DNA of 18,180 nt, taken from NCBI GenBank assembly GCA_964495805.1, contig CAZBWV010000015.1, forward strand, positions 1 through 18,180. The letters are read 5' to 3'. Source of the DNA: JALXCH01 sp964495805 (GTDB lineage Bacteria; Calditrichota; Calditrichia; RBG-13-44-9). How positions within the stretch are numbered: the first letter of the stretch is position 1; every line of letters starts with the position of its first letter. The translations under genes and the position numbers were made by a program. The notes under the pieces are model-generated. The model was not told where the DNA came from. It worked only from the letters and a program-made list of their open reading frames with translations, and searched no databases. Shown in pieces: positions 1-7,661 of this stretch.

Positions 1-18
1 TTGGTATCTCTCTTGTGG

Positions 19-897
19 TTATGTTGCCAGAACCCGCTGAGCCCGCTCAAGTAAAGTTAAATTCGCTTCCAGCCGCTGACGGAAAAGCGAGGGGGAATCG
101 TACCCTTTTACCTGAATCCGCTTTAATCGAAAAACGTTGGCTCCCTGCCGATTGAACCCCATTAGCGTGGTACAGGCGCTCCGAAAGCCCAAACTTTCCA
201 ATCCCTGCTCCAGCTGGCGAAGTCTGTCCGGTTGGCGCAGAAATGAAGAGATGGAATAGGCATAGGAGAAATGGACCACTTCCCGACTCAGGATTTCCTG
301 CAATATCCTTCGGGAGGTGGCAACATCGTGCAGATAATCGGTCCCATCCATTTCCGTCACAGAGCGATGCAGGTGAGTATGGCTGCCAATTTCCACCATT
401 TCGCTTTCTCCAAGCTGGTGGATATCTTCCCGGGTAAACGGTTGCCAGGCTGCGAAATCCCGCGAAACACCTGTCTCTTCCACCAGCCAGGGAAATGCCT
501 TCGCCTGCCCTAAATAGCCGGTAGTTACAAACAGAGTAGCCGGTAGTTGCAATTGCTTCAGTACCGGCAGAGCATACTTCATGAAGGTGTGATACCCGTC
601 GTCGAAGGTGATGACCACGTACTTTTCTTCCAGGGGAAGTTTTCCGCTCAGCCGATCCACCGCCTGGCTCAGGGGAACCACCGGTAACCCCATCTCGCGA
701 AGCAATGTCATCTGCCATTTGAATTGTTCCGGGTGGACTGTGTAGATGTACCGTTTTTTCACGCGCGTGGGAATGGGATTGATATCGTGGTACGCCAGAA
801 TCAACACTCCGGGTTCCCGGGAACGATCCGTGAAGAATCGGCTCAGTTGCAGTAATGTCTGGTCAAATATGCGGGATTTGATCGCAAACGGAATCAT
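19..897 (-). CDS. NodB-type polysaccharide deacetylase
   Basis: This is a probable metal-dependent carbohydrate deacetylase (carbohydrate esterase family 4 fold, 292 aa), expected to remove acetyl groups from the EPS made by this locus. An AYHD strand lies at residues 35-38. Motif 1 TFDDG is at 97-101, giving the catalytic base and metal aspartates D99 and D100. Motif 2 is SHTHLH at 172-177, with metal ligands H173 and H177. Motif 3, usually a proline-containing F-x-YPYG type segment, reads FSYAYS at 210-215 and has lost its Pro and Gly. No signal peptide or membrane segment is evident, so it is probably cytoplasmic or at the inner face of the membrane. It is the last complete gene of the leftward EPS array and starts 12 bp after the DUF354 gene without a strong ribosome binding site, which fits translational coupling. 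Family call is firm; substrate is unknown. Confidence 0.88.
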   Translation of the reverse strand: MIPFAIKSRIFDQTLLQLSRFFTDRSREPGVLILAYHDINPIPTRVKKRYIYTVHPEQFKWQMTLLREMGLPVVPLSQAVDRLSGKLPLEEKYVVITFDDGYHTFMKYALPVLKQLQLPATLFVTTGYLGQAKAFPWLVEETGVSRDFAAWQPFTREDIHQLGESEMVEIGSHTHLHRSVTEMDGTDYLHDVATSRRILQEILSREVVHFSYAYSISSFLRQPDRLRQLEQGLESLGFRSACTTLMGFNRQGANVFRLKRIQVKGYDSPSLFRQRLEANLTLLERAQRVLAT

Positions 898-909
898 CGT
901 TGAACTGTG

Positions 910-1959
910 TTACCGTTGACAGGCAACTTTTTCGATTTCCTCAATAATCATAGCGGTTACATCAATATGCTCATTTAACAGGCGCTGGCGTTTTTTAGCC
1001 CATTTTGTTTTGACATCCGGAATGGTTAAAAAACGCTGGCTGGCCTGCAATGCTTCGGGCACGGAAAGGCACACTTTACCCAGACCGTAACGTTCCTGCT
1101 GAAAATTTAAATAACCCAATCCCCGGCGATACAGGAACACCCAGGGTGTGCCCAGTATGCCTGCTTCGGCCGCCATGGTTGCTCCCTCCCCCACATACAG
1201 ATGGGCCACTGCTAATAGATGGTGAATATCTCCTGGCGGCAGATCCAATTCCAGCTCCTTCAACTCCGGGATATGCAGTTCGGAGCTGACAAATACCCGT
1301 CCGTACGGTTGCAGCGCCCGGACGAACCGCACACGCTCGGTATTGTTGCGGAACATGCGGTAATTCACATCGTGGATGGCATCCGCCGCAGCAAATTTCA
1401 CCAGAATAATTTTTTCGCCCGGGCGAAGATTCAACGGCTCAAGCACTTTCGGATCCACCCGGAAGCGATTGGGATGAAGATATGCCAGCTCTTTAAATCC
1501 CCGATAACGAATCCGGTGAGGCGCATTAAAGGACTGGCGATAGCTCTGTGGAATAAACACTTTTTTAACAAACGGCTGAAAAATTAACCGATAGTACAGG
1601 TAATACGGGCTGAAGGAATCCGGTTCGGTATCAATAAAAGTAATAACCGGGATGTTCAGAAAATAGCCAAGATGAACCGAATAGGGAGAGGCAAAATTGA
1701 CCAGCAGGTTGGGACGGAATCGGCGCACCACTCGATACAGCTGGTAATCGATGCGGAGCATTCCCACCATTTTTCCGATCAAACTTTCGGCATGGCCCAG
1801 GGAGGTGCAGGGCAAACGATACCGTTTGAGCAAAGCCAGCAAATTATCCCGCGGACGACAAACAATTTTTACCGCATAGCCTTTTTTCTGGCAATGCCAG
1901 ATGGCATGTTTAAACAGATGCACATCGGCGGGATGTCCCAGGTCAAACAATACTCGCAT
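910..1959 (-). CDS. DUF354 family GT-B-like protein
   Basis: This 349-aa protein belongs to the DUF354 group, whose members resemble GT-B glycosyltransferases and UDP-GlcNAc 2-epimerases and lie in polysaccharide loci of bacteria and archaea. The hallmark N-terminus, a Rossmann strand followed by DLGHPADVHLFK, is at residues 6-17. A second nucleotide-sugar-binding-like region has GEGATMAAEAGILGTP at 257-272, comparable to the donor-binding end of GT-B enzymes. No signal peptide is seen. The gene follows the 172-aa gene by 3 bp and precedes the NodB deacetylase by 12 bp, so these three genes look co-translated. It is the only glycosyltransferase-like protein in the window apart from the priming transferase, so it may add a sugar to the repeat unit, but the exact reaction is not established for the family. 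Confidence 0.8.
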   Translation of the reverse strand: MRVLFDLGHPADVHLFKHAIWHCQKKGYAVKIVCRPRDNLLALLKRYRLPCTSLGHAESLIGKMVGMLRIDYQLYRVVRRFRPNLLVNFASPYSVHLGYFLNIPVITFIDTEPDSFSPYYLYYRLIFQPFVKKVFIPQSYRQSFNAPHRIRYRGFKELAYLHPNRFRVDPKVLEPLNLRPGEKIILVKFAAADAIHDVNYRMFRNNTERVRFVRALQPYGRVFVSSELHIPELKELELDLPPGDIHHLLAVAHLYVGEGATMAAEAGILGTPWVFLYRRGLGYLNFQQERYGLGKVCLSVPEALQASQRFLTIPDVKTKWAKKRQRLLNEHIDVTAMIIEEIEKVACQR

Positions 1960-1962
1960 GCA

Positions 1963-2481
1963 CTAATCCTCTACCCGCTCCAACCAGATTTCCTTCCAGA
2001 ATAAAAAACAGGAACGATCGCAACGTTCCCCGAACGCTCGTTCGCCGGAACAGTAAGCATCCTTCAACAACACCGTGTTCCGAATTTTACGAATTTTATT
2101 GGTACGTTCGTCCAGAAACATGTTCACCCGTTTGAACACCACCATCTCCCGACCGCAATATTGCCACATATCCCGGGTAAATAGTGTTCCGCGAAATTTT
2201 CCCTCTTCATCCAGGGTTTTTCGGATTTCTTCCGCCGGACGAACACGAACCCGCTCACCCGGTTGAAGACGGAGCGCCACTTCCTGCTGAGCCTGCTTCA
2301 TCGGTTCGGTCTTTAGTGTACTTCGCCTCAGTTTCCGAATTCCCTGAAACAATAGCATCCCCGCTCGTTTTAACCTGCGCAGGCTCTGTTTCATCCCCAG
2401 CCAGATTTCATCCCACACGGTGTGGTCGGCAGGGAAATTCTTTATCTCATCCACCTGACAGATGGGATCGTATTCCTTCAT
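1963..2481 (-). CDS. Cysteine-containing small protein of an uncharacterised EPS-associated family
   Basis: This 172-aa protein has no known function. The first 65 residues are basic and variable. The C-terminal 100 residues look like a small conserved family that I remember from bacterial polysaccharide and secondary-metabolite loci. Its signature elements are LxPGExVxVRxxEEIxxTLD (72-91), YCG (108-110) and a terminal C-x9-C-x3-C (C144, C154, C158) followed by FWKEIWLERV (161-170). The spacing of C109, C144, C154 and C158 would suit a metal or Fe-S site, but that is inference. The start is preceded by AAGGAG only one base from the ATG and by CAGGAG 11 bases away, so the ribosome binding site is not ideal. 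It lies between the FemAB-like gene and the DUF354 gene, with only 3 bp before the latter. Confidence 0.72.
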   Translation of the reverse strand: MKEYDPICQVDEIKNFPADHTVWDEIWLGMKQSLRRLKRAGMLLFQGIRKLRRSTLKTEPMKQAQQEVALRLQPGERVRVRPAEEIRKTLDEEGKFRGTLFTRDMWQYCGREMVVFKRVNMFLDERTNKIRKIRNTVLLKDAYCSGERAFGERCDRSCFLFWKEIWLERVED

Positions 2482-2537
2482 GCTCCTTTGCTTTCTCCTG
2501 TACTGTGTTTCACTGACTTTTTACTTCCTGAGGGGAA

Positions 2538-3602
2538 CTATCCGCCAAGATGTCGGAAAATGATTCTGCCCATTCCGGAGAGTACCGGTTGCGGTGCATA
2601 GCGAATAATTTTTTGAATGAACTGAACACCATGCCGTTGTTCCCAGCGACCGGAAATTCCCCGTACCTCCGGGTAAAAATGATGGTACAGCGGTACTTCC
2701 CGGGCACCCCAGTGGCGCTTAAACCGTCTCAAACTCTCATGAGAAATGGGCGAACCACCGAACTCCACCGAACGAAATCCCTGATTGGCGGCATCCTGAA
2801 TAATTTGCCAGAACAGAGCAAAGGTAGGTTTAAATGCCATGGCATTGTAATCCATTCCGGAATATTCCATGTGCACCGTATGGGAAGAGTAAAGTACCAG
2901 CACTCCCCCAATGGGTTTACCTTCCGCTTCGGCCAGATAAATATTCAATTTATTCCTGGGTGCCAGCACTTTCTGCATATACCGAAAGAACTTGAACGGT
3001 TGGGGAGGCAGGCCGATTTTCTTCCGGGTTATTTGATACAACCGATAAAAAGTACGCAGCGCTTCCTTGTCCTGCCGCACCACCACCCGGACGGGAAGTT
3101 TCTCCAGTTTCTGCAGGTGCTGCCGGACATTGGAACGGCTGAACTTTCGGTAAATCGCATCCAGCCCCGGTTGCAGATCCAACACATGGTTCACATAGCT
3201 GGATATGGATTTAAATTGCTCCAGAGGAAGCGGCGTATGAGCAGTGCGAATTTCCAGATACTCCGCATTGTACACGCGCAGGTACTCAATGGCATTTTGA
3301 TAAAGCAACTGTTCCACCTGCGTATTGTCTGCCAGTACACCGGCATAGAGGGTAAACGGAAGCGAGACCAGTCTTTGCCCGGTTATGGGGCTCTCCACTT
3401 TAAACAGGGGGAGCACTCCCCGAATTCGATTTTTACGGTCGGTTACCGCCAAAAAACGCGGTTTTAGCTGATGGTAGGAGAGCGTCAGTACCCGTGCCCA
3501 ATCCACCGAAGTAAAAATATTCCCCGACGGATGCCGAGCGAGATACGCTTCCAGATTTTCCTCCCGAAACGGATCGACAATACGAATTTGATAAACTTCC
3601 AT
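2538..3602 (-). CDS. FemAB-like GNAT acyltransferase 1 (EPS-associated)
   Basis: This 354-aa protein has the FemAB/BioF2-like double-GNAT architecture: an N-terminal acetyltransferase-like half (about 1-150) with the HPSGNIFTSVDWARVL segment at 24-39, then a basic linker beginning SRSNVRQHLQKLEK, then a second half ending in EFGGSP (280-285) and RRFKRHWGA (292-300). The EFGG...FKRHWGA pattern is typical of the FemAB-related proteins associated with PEP-CTERM/exosortase EPS loci. FemAB proteins classically move amino acids from aminoacyl-tRNA to cell-wall precursors; members in EPS loci are presumed to acylate the polysaccharide or its lipid-linked precursor, unproved. An AGGA sequence lies 3 bases before the ATG. 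It follows a 188-bp gap after the chain-length gene, one of the two larger breaks in the array, so it may have its own promoter or processed transcript. Confidence 0.8.
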   Translation of the reverse strand: MEVYQIRIVDPFREENLEAYLARHPSGNIFTSVDWARVLTLSYHQLKPRFLAVTDRKNRIRGVLPLFKVESPITGQRLVSLPFTLYAGVLADNTQVEQLLYQNAIEYLRVYNAEYLEIRTAHTPLPLEQFKSISSYVNHVLDLQPGLDAIYRKFSRSNVRQHLQKLEKLPVRVVVRQDKEALRTFYRLYQITRKKIGLPPQPFKFFRYMQKVLAPRNKLNIYLAEAEGKPIGGVLVLYSSHTVHMEYSGMDYNAMAFKPTFALFWQIIQDAANQGFRSVEFGGSPISHESLRRFKRHWGAREVPLYHHFYPEVRGISGRWEQRHGVQFIQKIIRYAPQPVLSGMGRIIFRHLGG

Positions 3603-3790
3603 GTTCCTATCTTCCCTTTTTAAATCATAGATTTTTCTATGGTAAAGTCCTGTTTATCTGAAATTCTGTTGAATCCGATATCCCGTGTGCAGAAAGAGTG
3701 CGGAACATGCCCGGGATTCACCTTCACCCATGAATTGATGGAATTTTTCGTTGCCCGAAAAGACGGGGATAAATCATGCTCCGGGAAACA
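3603..3790. other. 188-bp intergenic gap with a small hairpin
   Basis: This spacer separates the chain-length gene from FemAB-like gene 1 on the minus strand. It holds a perfect 6-bp inverted repeat, CATAGA (3626-3631) and TCTATG (3636-3641) around TTTT, about 25 bp upstream of the FemAB start, and a weaker CCCG/CGGG stem near 3755-3770. Neither is followed by a U-run in the leftward direction, so neither is a convincing terminator. I see no small coding frame with a ribosome binding site here. A secondary promoter or an mRNA processing site is possible but unproved. Confidence 0.35.
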
Positions 3791-5206
3791 TTACTGAAGC
3801 AATTTTGTGTCGCGAAAATCGTGGATAGAAGCCAGCACCGGAACTCCTAACAGGTGTTCCACCTCTTCCACAGAGGAGAACGTTTTTCGGAAATACTCCG
3901 AAGCGAAGGCAGCACCCAGTGCCACTACCAGTGCCAGCACCACGGAGAGCATCACGTTTAATTTGCGCCGGGGACGAATGGGATTAATGGGTACCACAGC
4001 AGGACTGATGACCTTAACAACCACTCCACCTTCCGCTTTCGCCAGCGAAATGCGCATTTCTTCTGCCTGCTTACGTAACACGGAATAGATCTCTTTCTTC
4101 TCGTTGATCTGCTGACGTACCTGTTGAATTTGATGGCGATCCTGAACAAAGCGTCGGATTTCCTGCTGAATATCCTGAATATTTTGTTCCAGCACCTGTT
4201 CCTGAGAGAGTAGCGCCCGTAATTCGGTTTCCTGGGAGGTTAAATACTTCCCGGCCGATTCTCGCAGTTTTGCCCGAACCGTAGCAATCTCCTTTTCCAC
4301 ATCTCGCACTTCCACGTATTCCGGAGTAAATTTTTCCAGCAGTTTTTCCCGTTTCAGTTCCAGGTCCAATAATCGGGTGCGCAGTTTGACGATATATTCC
4401 ACTTCTGAGGGGACATCCTTACTTTTGGTCACCGGAATGGTCACGGCGCCGGAATCGGCCAGTTGCTGTTTGAGCAAATTCAATCGGGTCTGCAGGGCAA
4501 TACGACTGGCACGAACCTGAGTCAATTGTTTCTCATAGTCGGCTAATTTTTCGTACAAAATTTTTCCGTATTCATCGGGAATGGCCAGTCCGCTGGAGGC
4601 AGTATATTGCATGGCCTGTTTTTCCAGTTCCTGAAGCTGCTGGCGTACCTGAAGGAGCTGCTGTTCTACAAACCGATACTGATTATTTTTTGCCGCCAGT
4701 TCCTGGCGATATTTTTTGTAATTATCGATGAGAGCATTGACGATGCGCGCCGCCAGCACCGGATTATGACTGGTGTATCGGATGGTAATTACAGGCGCAT
4801 CCTTGGTGGTTTCCAGAACAAAAGAGTTGTAAAACCTTTCAATTGCCCGATTCAGACGCAGAGAATCGCTCAGCGCTTCCCCTTCTTCCTCCACAGCGTC
4901 CATAAGGTGAAGCTGGCGAATGGTACGGACCACCACCGGACGACTCCGCATAATTTCCACCTCTGCATTCACCCAATTGTACTGAGAGTAGTCGGTTCCC
5001 AGGTTCATCTGATACAGCAGCGCCTTTTCGTCCTCATGCTGTTTTTCCAACAAAATTTTGGCACTGGATTCGTACACGGGTTTCATCAGCAGATTTCCCA
5101 CCGTTACCGTAGCCACGATGGAAAAAAACAGCACGGTTATCATCTGTTTATGTTTAAACAATACATAAAGGAGATATCGTACCGGTAATCCTTTATCTCC
5201 GGTCAT
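3791..5206 (-). CDS. GumC/Wzz-type polysaccharide chain-length determinant protein
   Basis: This inner-membrane co-polymerase sets EPS chain length and links polymerisation to the outer-membrane exporter. The frame is open further upstream to a TTG at 5266 and an ATG at 5239. I chose the ATG at 5206 (471 aa) because AGGGGGTGA lies 4 bases before it (5211-5219), while the others have poor ribosome binding sites. TM1 is at about residues 22-41, followed by the Wzz motif region (KPVYESSAKILLEK). A long coiled-coil periplasmic region covers about 170-380. A GNVR-like YSVLRKQAEEMRIS segment follows, then the proline-rich PINPIRP (406-412) and TM2 (about 416-436). The short cytoplasmic tail, EEVEHLLGVPVLASI, resembles the linker into BY-kinase domains, but no kinase is fused; the CpsD-like partner is a separate gene at 9828-10619. 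It sits downstream of a stable hairpin (5334-5352). Confidence 0.88.
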   Translation of the reverse strand: MTGDKGLPVRYLLYVLFKHKQMITVLFFSIVATVTVGNLLMKPVYESSAKILLEKQHEDEKALLYQMNLGTDYSQYNWVNAEVEIMRSRPVVVRTIRQLHLMDAVEEEGEALSDSLRLNRAIERFYNSFVLETTKDAPVITIRYTSHNPVLAARIVNALIDNYKKYRQELAAKNNQYRFVEQQLLQVRQQLQELEKQAMQYTASSGLAIPDEYGKILYEKLADYEKQLTQVRASRIALQTRLNLLKQQLADSGAVTIPVTKSKDVPSEVEYIVKLRTRLLDLELKREKLLEKFTPEYVEVRDVEKEIATVRAKLRESAGKYLTSQETELRALLSQEQVLEQNIQDIQQEIRRFVQDRHQIQQVRQQINEKKEIYSVLRKQAEEMRISLAKAEGGVVVKVISPAVVPINPIRPRRKLNVMLSVVLALVVALGAAFASEYFRKTFSSVEEVEHLLGVPVLASIHDFRDTKLLQ

Positions 5207-5210
5207 GGTT

Positions 5211-5219
5211 TCACCCCCT
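5211..5219 (-). promoter_or_regulatory. Ribosome binding site that decides the chain-length gene start
   Basis: The minus strand reads AGGGGGTGA, close to the ideal AGGAGGTGA, 4 bases before the ATG at 5206. The alternative ATG at 5239 has GGAG only 2 bases away and the TTG at 5266 has only a weak AGGA-type match, so 5206 is the better start. Confidence 0.65.
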
Positions 5220-5333
5220 GTTTCGGAACCAGCGGACATAGCTCCGCCAGGTGAGTTACATGCCAACTCATTTCCTGACCGTACACATCCATGGTGATTT
5301 TTCCCAGTTTGTCCGTTTACTTAATTGAATATT

Positions 5334-5352
5334 CTCTGTCACCACGACAGAG
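5334..5352 (-). promoter_or_regulatory. Stable RNA hairpin between FemAB-like gene 2 and the chain-length gene
   Basis: A perfect 7-bp inverted repeat, CTCTGTC (5334-5340) and GACAGAG (5346-5352), has a 5-nt loop. It can be extended by pairing TTGAA (5325-5329) with TTCAA (5353-5357) across a 4-nt bulge. It begins 13 bp after the FemAB-like stop codon. There is no U-run after it in the leftward direction, so it is more likely an mRNA-stabilising or processing hairpin or a partial attenuator than a full terminator. Confidence 0.45.
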
Positions 5353-5365
5353 TTCAAATTGTCGC

Positions 5366-6376
5366 TTAGCGTTTTTGAATTCGGCCGTACACCGATTGAA
5401 TCACTCGATACAGTCTGGGTCTGGGAGTAAAGAAAAAGCGACCGTATCGCAGTTCCTGCCCCCCAAATCGTTTTTTGAATTCACCCACGCCGTATTTTTC
5501 ATCCGGTTTACCCGCCCCACAGAAATCGTATGCCTGATATCCATTTTCCTGGAGATACACAAACGTTTGCCATACCATCCATTCGTTCACATGGGTGGGG
5601 GCATAATCCAGTCGGGCAGCGGTGTACCACTCATACCCAATTCCGTTGTACAGGAGCATAGCCCGACCCCCGACGATATTTCCCTGATGTTCCACTACAA
5701 AAATTTTCAACACATTTAGCGGAGCGTATTCCTCCCACTTGCCGGTGAACAGGGAGATATCCGCCAGGGGGATTTTCTTACGACGGTACAGTTCGTGCAA
5801 AATCTGGTAGAACTGTTCCACTTCCCGGATATTACGCGCTTCGCGAAACACAAATCCTTGTTTCTCTGCCTTGCGAATGCCGCGCTGCCGTTCTTTGCGC
5901 ATTGCCCGCCATACATCTTCCAGCGGACGGGTTAAGTCCACCCGATAGTTCAGGTAATCGACATAGTGTACTTGCAACGGTTCCAACAAAGGGATCAGTG
6001 CTTCCACCGACTGGTAGTTCCGCACCTCCCCAAACAGGTAAGGGGGTAGATTTCGGGAAGATAGCAGGTTTTGGAACAATTCCACGACACTGCGCAATCC
6101 TATTTCGTCCGGTTGCCAGAGAGCTCCCCCAAAAATAACCAACCGATTGGAAATAGGATTGAAGATGGAAGGCATAATCCGTACTTCCACCGGAAGAATG
6201 GAAGCTACCAATTCCCCCTGATACAGAGCAAAACGGGGATGAGGAATGTACCCGCGTGCTGCACGGGTGATGTGATAAAAATACGGAGACTGATAGATGT
6301 TTCCACCGTGTTGCAGGCAGAAACGGTTCCATGTCTCCTGATCCATTTCTTCGGTGATGATTAATTTACCTTCCAT
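5366..6376 (-). CDS. FemAB-like GNAT acyltransferase 2 (EPS-associated)
   Basis: This is the second FemAB-type protein of the locus. The ATG at 6376 (336 aa) is chosen because GAGGG lies just upstream and the longer reading to 6433 would overlap the preceding gene by 68 bp; the chosen start gives an 11-bp overlap that suggests translational coupling. The N-terminal half has the HGGNIYQSPYFYHI segment and the linker has a basic MRKERQRGIRKAEKQG stretch typical of FemAB/peptidoglycan-bridge families. The C-terminal half has YDFCGAGKPDEKYGVGEFKK (283-302) and a following RFGG. This last pattern is the usual family marker. Sequence similarity to FemAB-like protein 1 is low by eye, so this is not a recent duplication. 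It probably transfers an acyl or aminoacyl group to a sugar or lipid-linked intermediate; acceptor unknown. Confidence 0.82.
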   Translation of the reverse strand: MEGKLIITEEMDQETWNRFCLQHGGNIYQSPYFYHITRAARGYIPHPRFALYQGELVASILPVEVRIMPSIFNPISNRLVIFGGALWQPDEIGLRSVVELFQNLLSSRNLPPYLFGEVRNYQSVEALIPLLEPLQVHYVDYLNYRVDLTRPLEDVWRAMRKERQRGIRKAEKQGFVFREARNIREVEQFYQILHELYRRKKIPLADISLFTGKWEEYAPLNVLKIFVVEHQGNIVGGRAMLLYNGIGYEWYTAARLDYAPTHVNEWMVWQTFVYLQENGYQAYDFCGAGKPDEKYGVGEFKKRFGGQELRYGRFFFTPRPRLYRVIQSVYGRIQKR

Positions 6377-7661
6377 ATACCCTCGAGAAAAAATCCTGTG
6401 CTGTGATGGCATCAATATCGCCGGTGACGGCAAACGCCGAGCGATGCTGCCCGGGCCAATGGTTAAACCGGAGTAGCGGTTGATCTAACCGGGTTAGAAA
6501 ATCTTTTAACCATTCCGCTTCCGAACTCATCTGCGGTGTGGTCTCGAAATACACACTAAACTGCTCCTTTTCGGGCGGATTTTCCACATAATAAAATCCC
6601 AGATTCAACAACATCTCTTTAAATTCCGGGGAGACTTCCCGACTGACACCAATTAAAGGAATTCGGGAAATAGGAATAATTATCTCTTCAAAATTGAACT
6701 CGGACTTCAACATCCCCACAATTTTTACCTGAAGCTGAACATGATAATTCAAGCACTCATATTCCAGCTCCACGGGACGCTTCAGGTACAGTTTAATCCG
6801 GTTGTTTTCCAGAACATCATATTCCATCTGAACATGGCGTCGTACCTTCCACCAGCGGGCAATTTCCCGCAAAGGTGCCATCCAGATGTGCGAGCTGTTT
6901 CTTTGCACTTCGGCCAATAGATCGGTTAGCACCGGTTTGAGAATTTCGAACCGTTCCGGATGAAGCTGCAGAATGAACAAATCCCCGCGTTCCATGGTTT
7001 GTTGAAGAATGGTAAGCCAATGGGAAAAAATTTCCCTCAGGTCCAACCGGTTCACCCGATCCACCAGAATATCATCATCTGGCAATGAGACTGGTAATTC
7101 CACCAGTTTGCCGATAAAATACGGAAGAATCAGCTTTTCGGCGGGAGAAAACGGAGTGTATTGCTCCTCCATTTTCCGAAGTACCTGTGCCTCATCCTGA
7201 TTGTGCGGTAAATCGACCGCCCACCAGAACGGAAAGCTGCTGTCGTAAATAAGCGGTAGGTCGTTCAGTAATTCCAGCACCTGACGATTGACGCGCAAAT
7301 AAGGAAAACGAAATCCGTGCACCGGAACATTGTTCTCCTGAAAAGTAAAAAGGGCACGAATCATTTGTTCCTTCTGGCTGGCCGTAGAAAGCATGGTGTA
7401 ATCCTGATGATAATAGCCATGAATGGCAAATTCCACCTGTTCCGGATCGAAATTCTGAAAAAACTTGCGATGGCGCGCCAGGACCTGGGCGGTGGTGGGA
7501 AAAGTAGGTACCATCTGGTAATGGTTAGCCGTTTCCACAAACGCCCGGATATTCTGACGCAATGAGTTGCCACTGATTCCGTAGCGCTGCAGAATCTTAG
7601 CAAATCGGTCGCTTAGATTATCCACACTCCGATAATTTTTTAAGAATCGTAGATATCCCAT
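6366..7661 (-). CDS. Atypical NodB-fold polysaccharide deacetylase, motif 1 at the C-terminus
   Basis: This 431-aa protein has most NodB/CE4 motifs but in an unusual order. A strand PTFPTTA (52-58) is followed by motif 2 HGYYH (H81 and H85, H-x3-H), motif 3 GFRFPYLR (116-123), a YDSS element (139-142) and a motif-5-like LQLHPER (231-237, H234). No TFDDG-like motif 1 precedes motif 2. Instead TGDIDA (413-418, D415 and D417), which resembles the D-x-D motif 1 of some deacetylases, lies only 14 residues before the C-terminus. I recall a family of similar-length deacetylase-like proteins with a comparable ending, so this is probably a real arrangement and not a sequencing error. The middle region (about 260-400) is unrecognised. 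Its ATG shares one base with the epimerase stop (TAATG), and its end overlaps FemAB-like gene 2. Confidence 0.75.
   Translation of the reverse strand: MGYLRFLKNYRSVDNLSDRFAKILQRYGISGNSLRQNIRAFVETANHYQMVPTFPTTAQVLARHRKFFQNFDPEQVEFAIHGYYHQDYTMLSTASQKEQMIRALFTFQENNVPVHGFRFPYLRVNRQVLELLNDLPLIYDSSFPFWWAVDLPHNQDEAQVLRKMEEQYTPFSPAEKLILPYFIGKLVELPVSLPDDDILVDRVNRLDLREIFSHWLTILQQTMERGDLFILQLHPERFEILKPVLTDLLAEVQRNSSHIWMAPLREIARWWKVRRHVQMEYDVLENNRIKLYLKRPVELEYECLNYHVQLQVKIVGMLKSEFNFEEIIIPISRIPLIGVSREVSPEFKEMLLNLGFYYVENPPEKEQFSVYFETTPQMSSEAEWLKDFLTRLDQPLLRFNHWPGQHRSAFAVTGDIDAITAQDFFSRVYGR

Larger units (their letters stand above)
5207..5365. other. 159-bp intergenic region before the chain-length gene
   Basis: This spacer lies between FemAB-like gene 2 and the selected start of the chain-length gene. 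It contains the 7-bp hairpin at 5334-5352, the strong ribosome binding site at 5211-5219 and several upstream in-frame start codons (TTG ending at 5266, ATG at 5239) that I consider unused. No separate small gene is evident. Confidence 0.45.

Noticed and set aside
2550..3467. Long plus-strand open frame (305 codons) opposite FemAB-like gene 1
   Set aside because: It is fully antisense to a well-supported FemAB gene, has no recognisable motif, and its composition follows the reverse complement of that gene.
3626..3641. Hairpin CATAGA-TTTT-TCTATG as a terminator of the chain-length gene
   Set aside because: Only 6 A/T-rich base pairs, no U-run on the leftward side, and it lies close to the next gene start rather than after the stop codon.
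4607..5188. 193-codon plus-strand open frame opposite the chain-length gene
   Set aside because: Antisense shadow of the Wzz-type gene, His/Phe-rich, with no family resemblance.
5207..5266. Extended N-terminus of the chain-length protein from a TTG at 5266
   Set aside because: The extension is Gly/Ser/Thr-rich and unlike Wzz N-termini, and the strong ribosome binding site at 5211-5219 points to the ATG at 5206.
6377..6433. Extended N-terminus of FemAB-like protein 2 to 6433
   Set aside because: It would overlap the preceding gene by 68 bp and adds no conserved residues; the ATG at 6376 has GAGGG just upstream.
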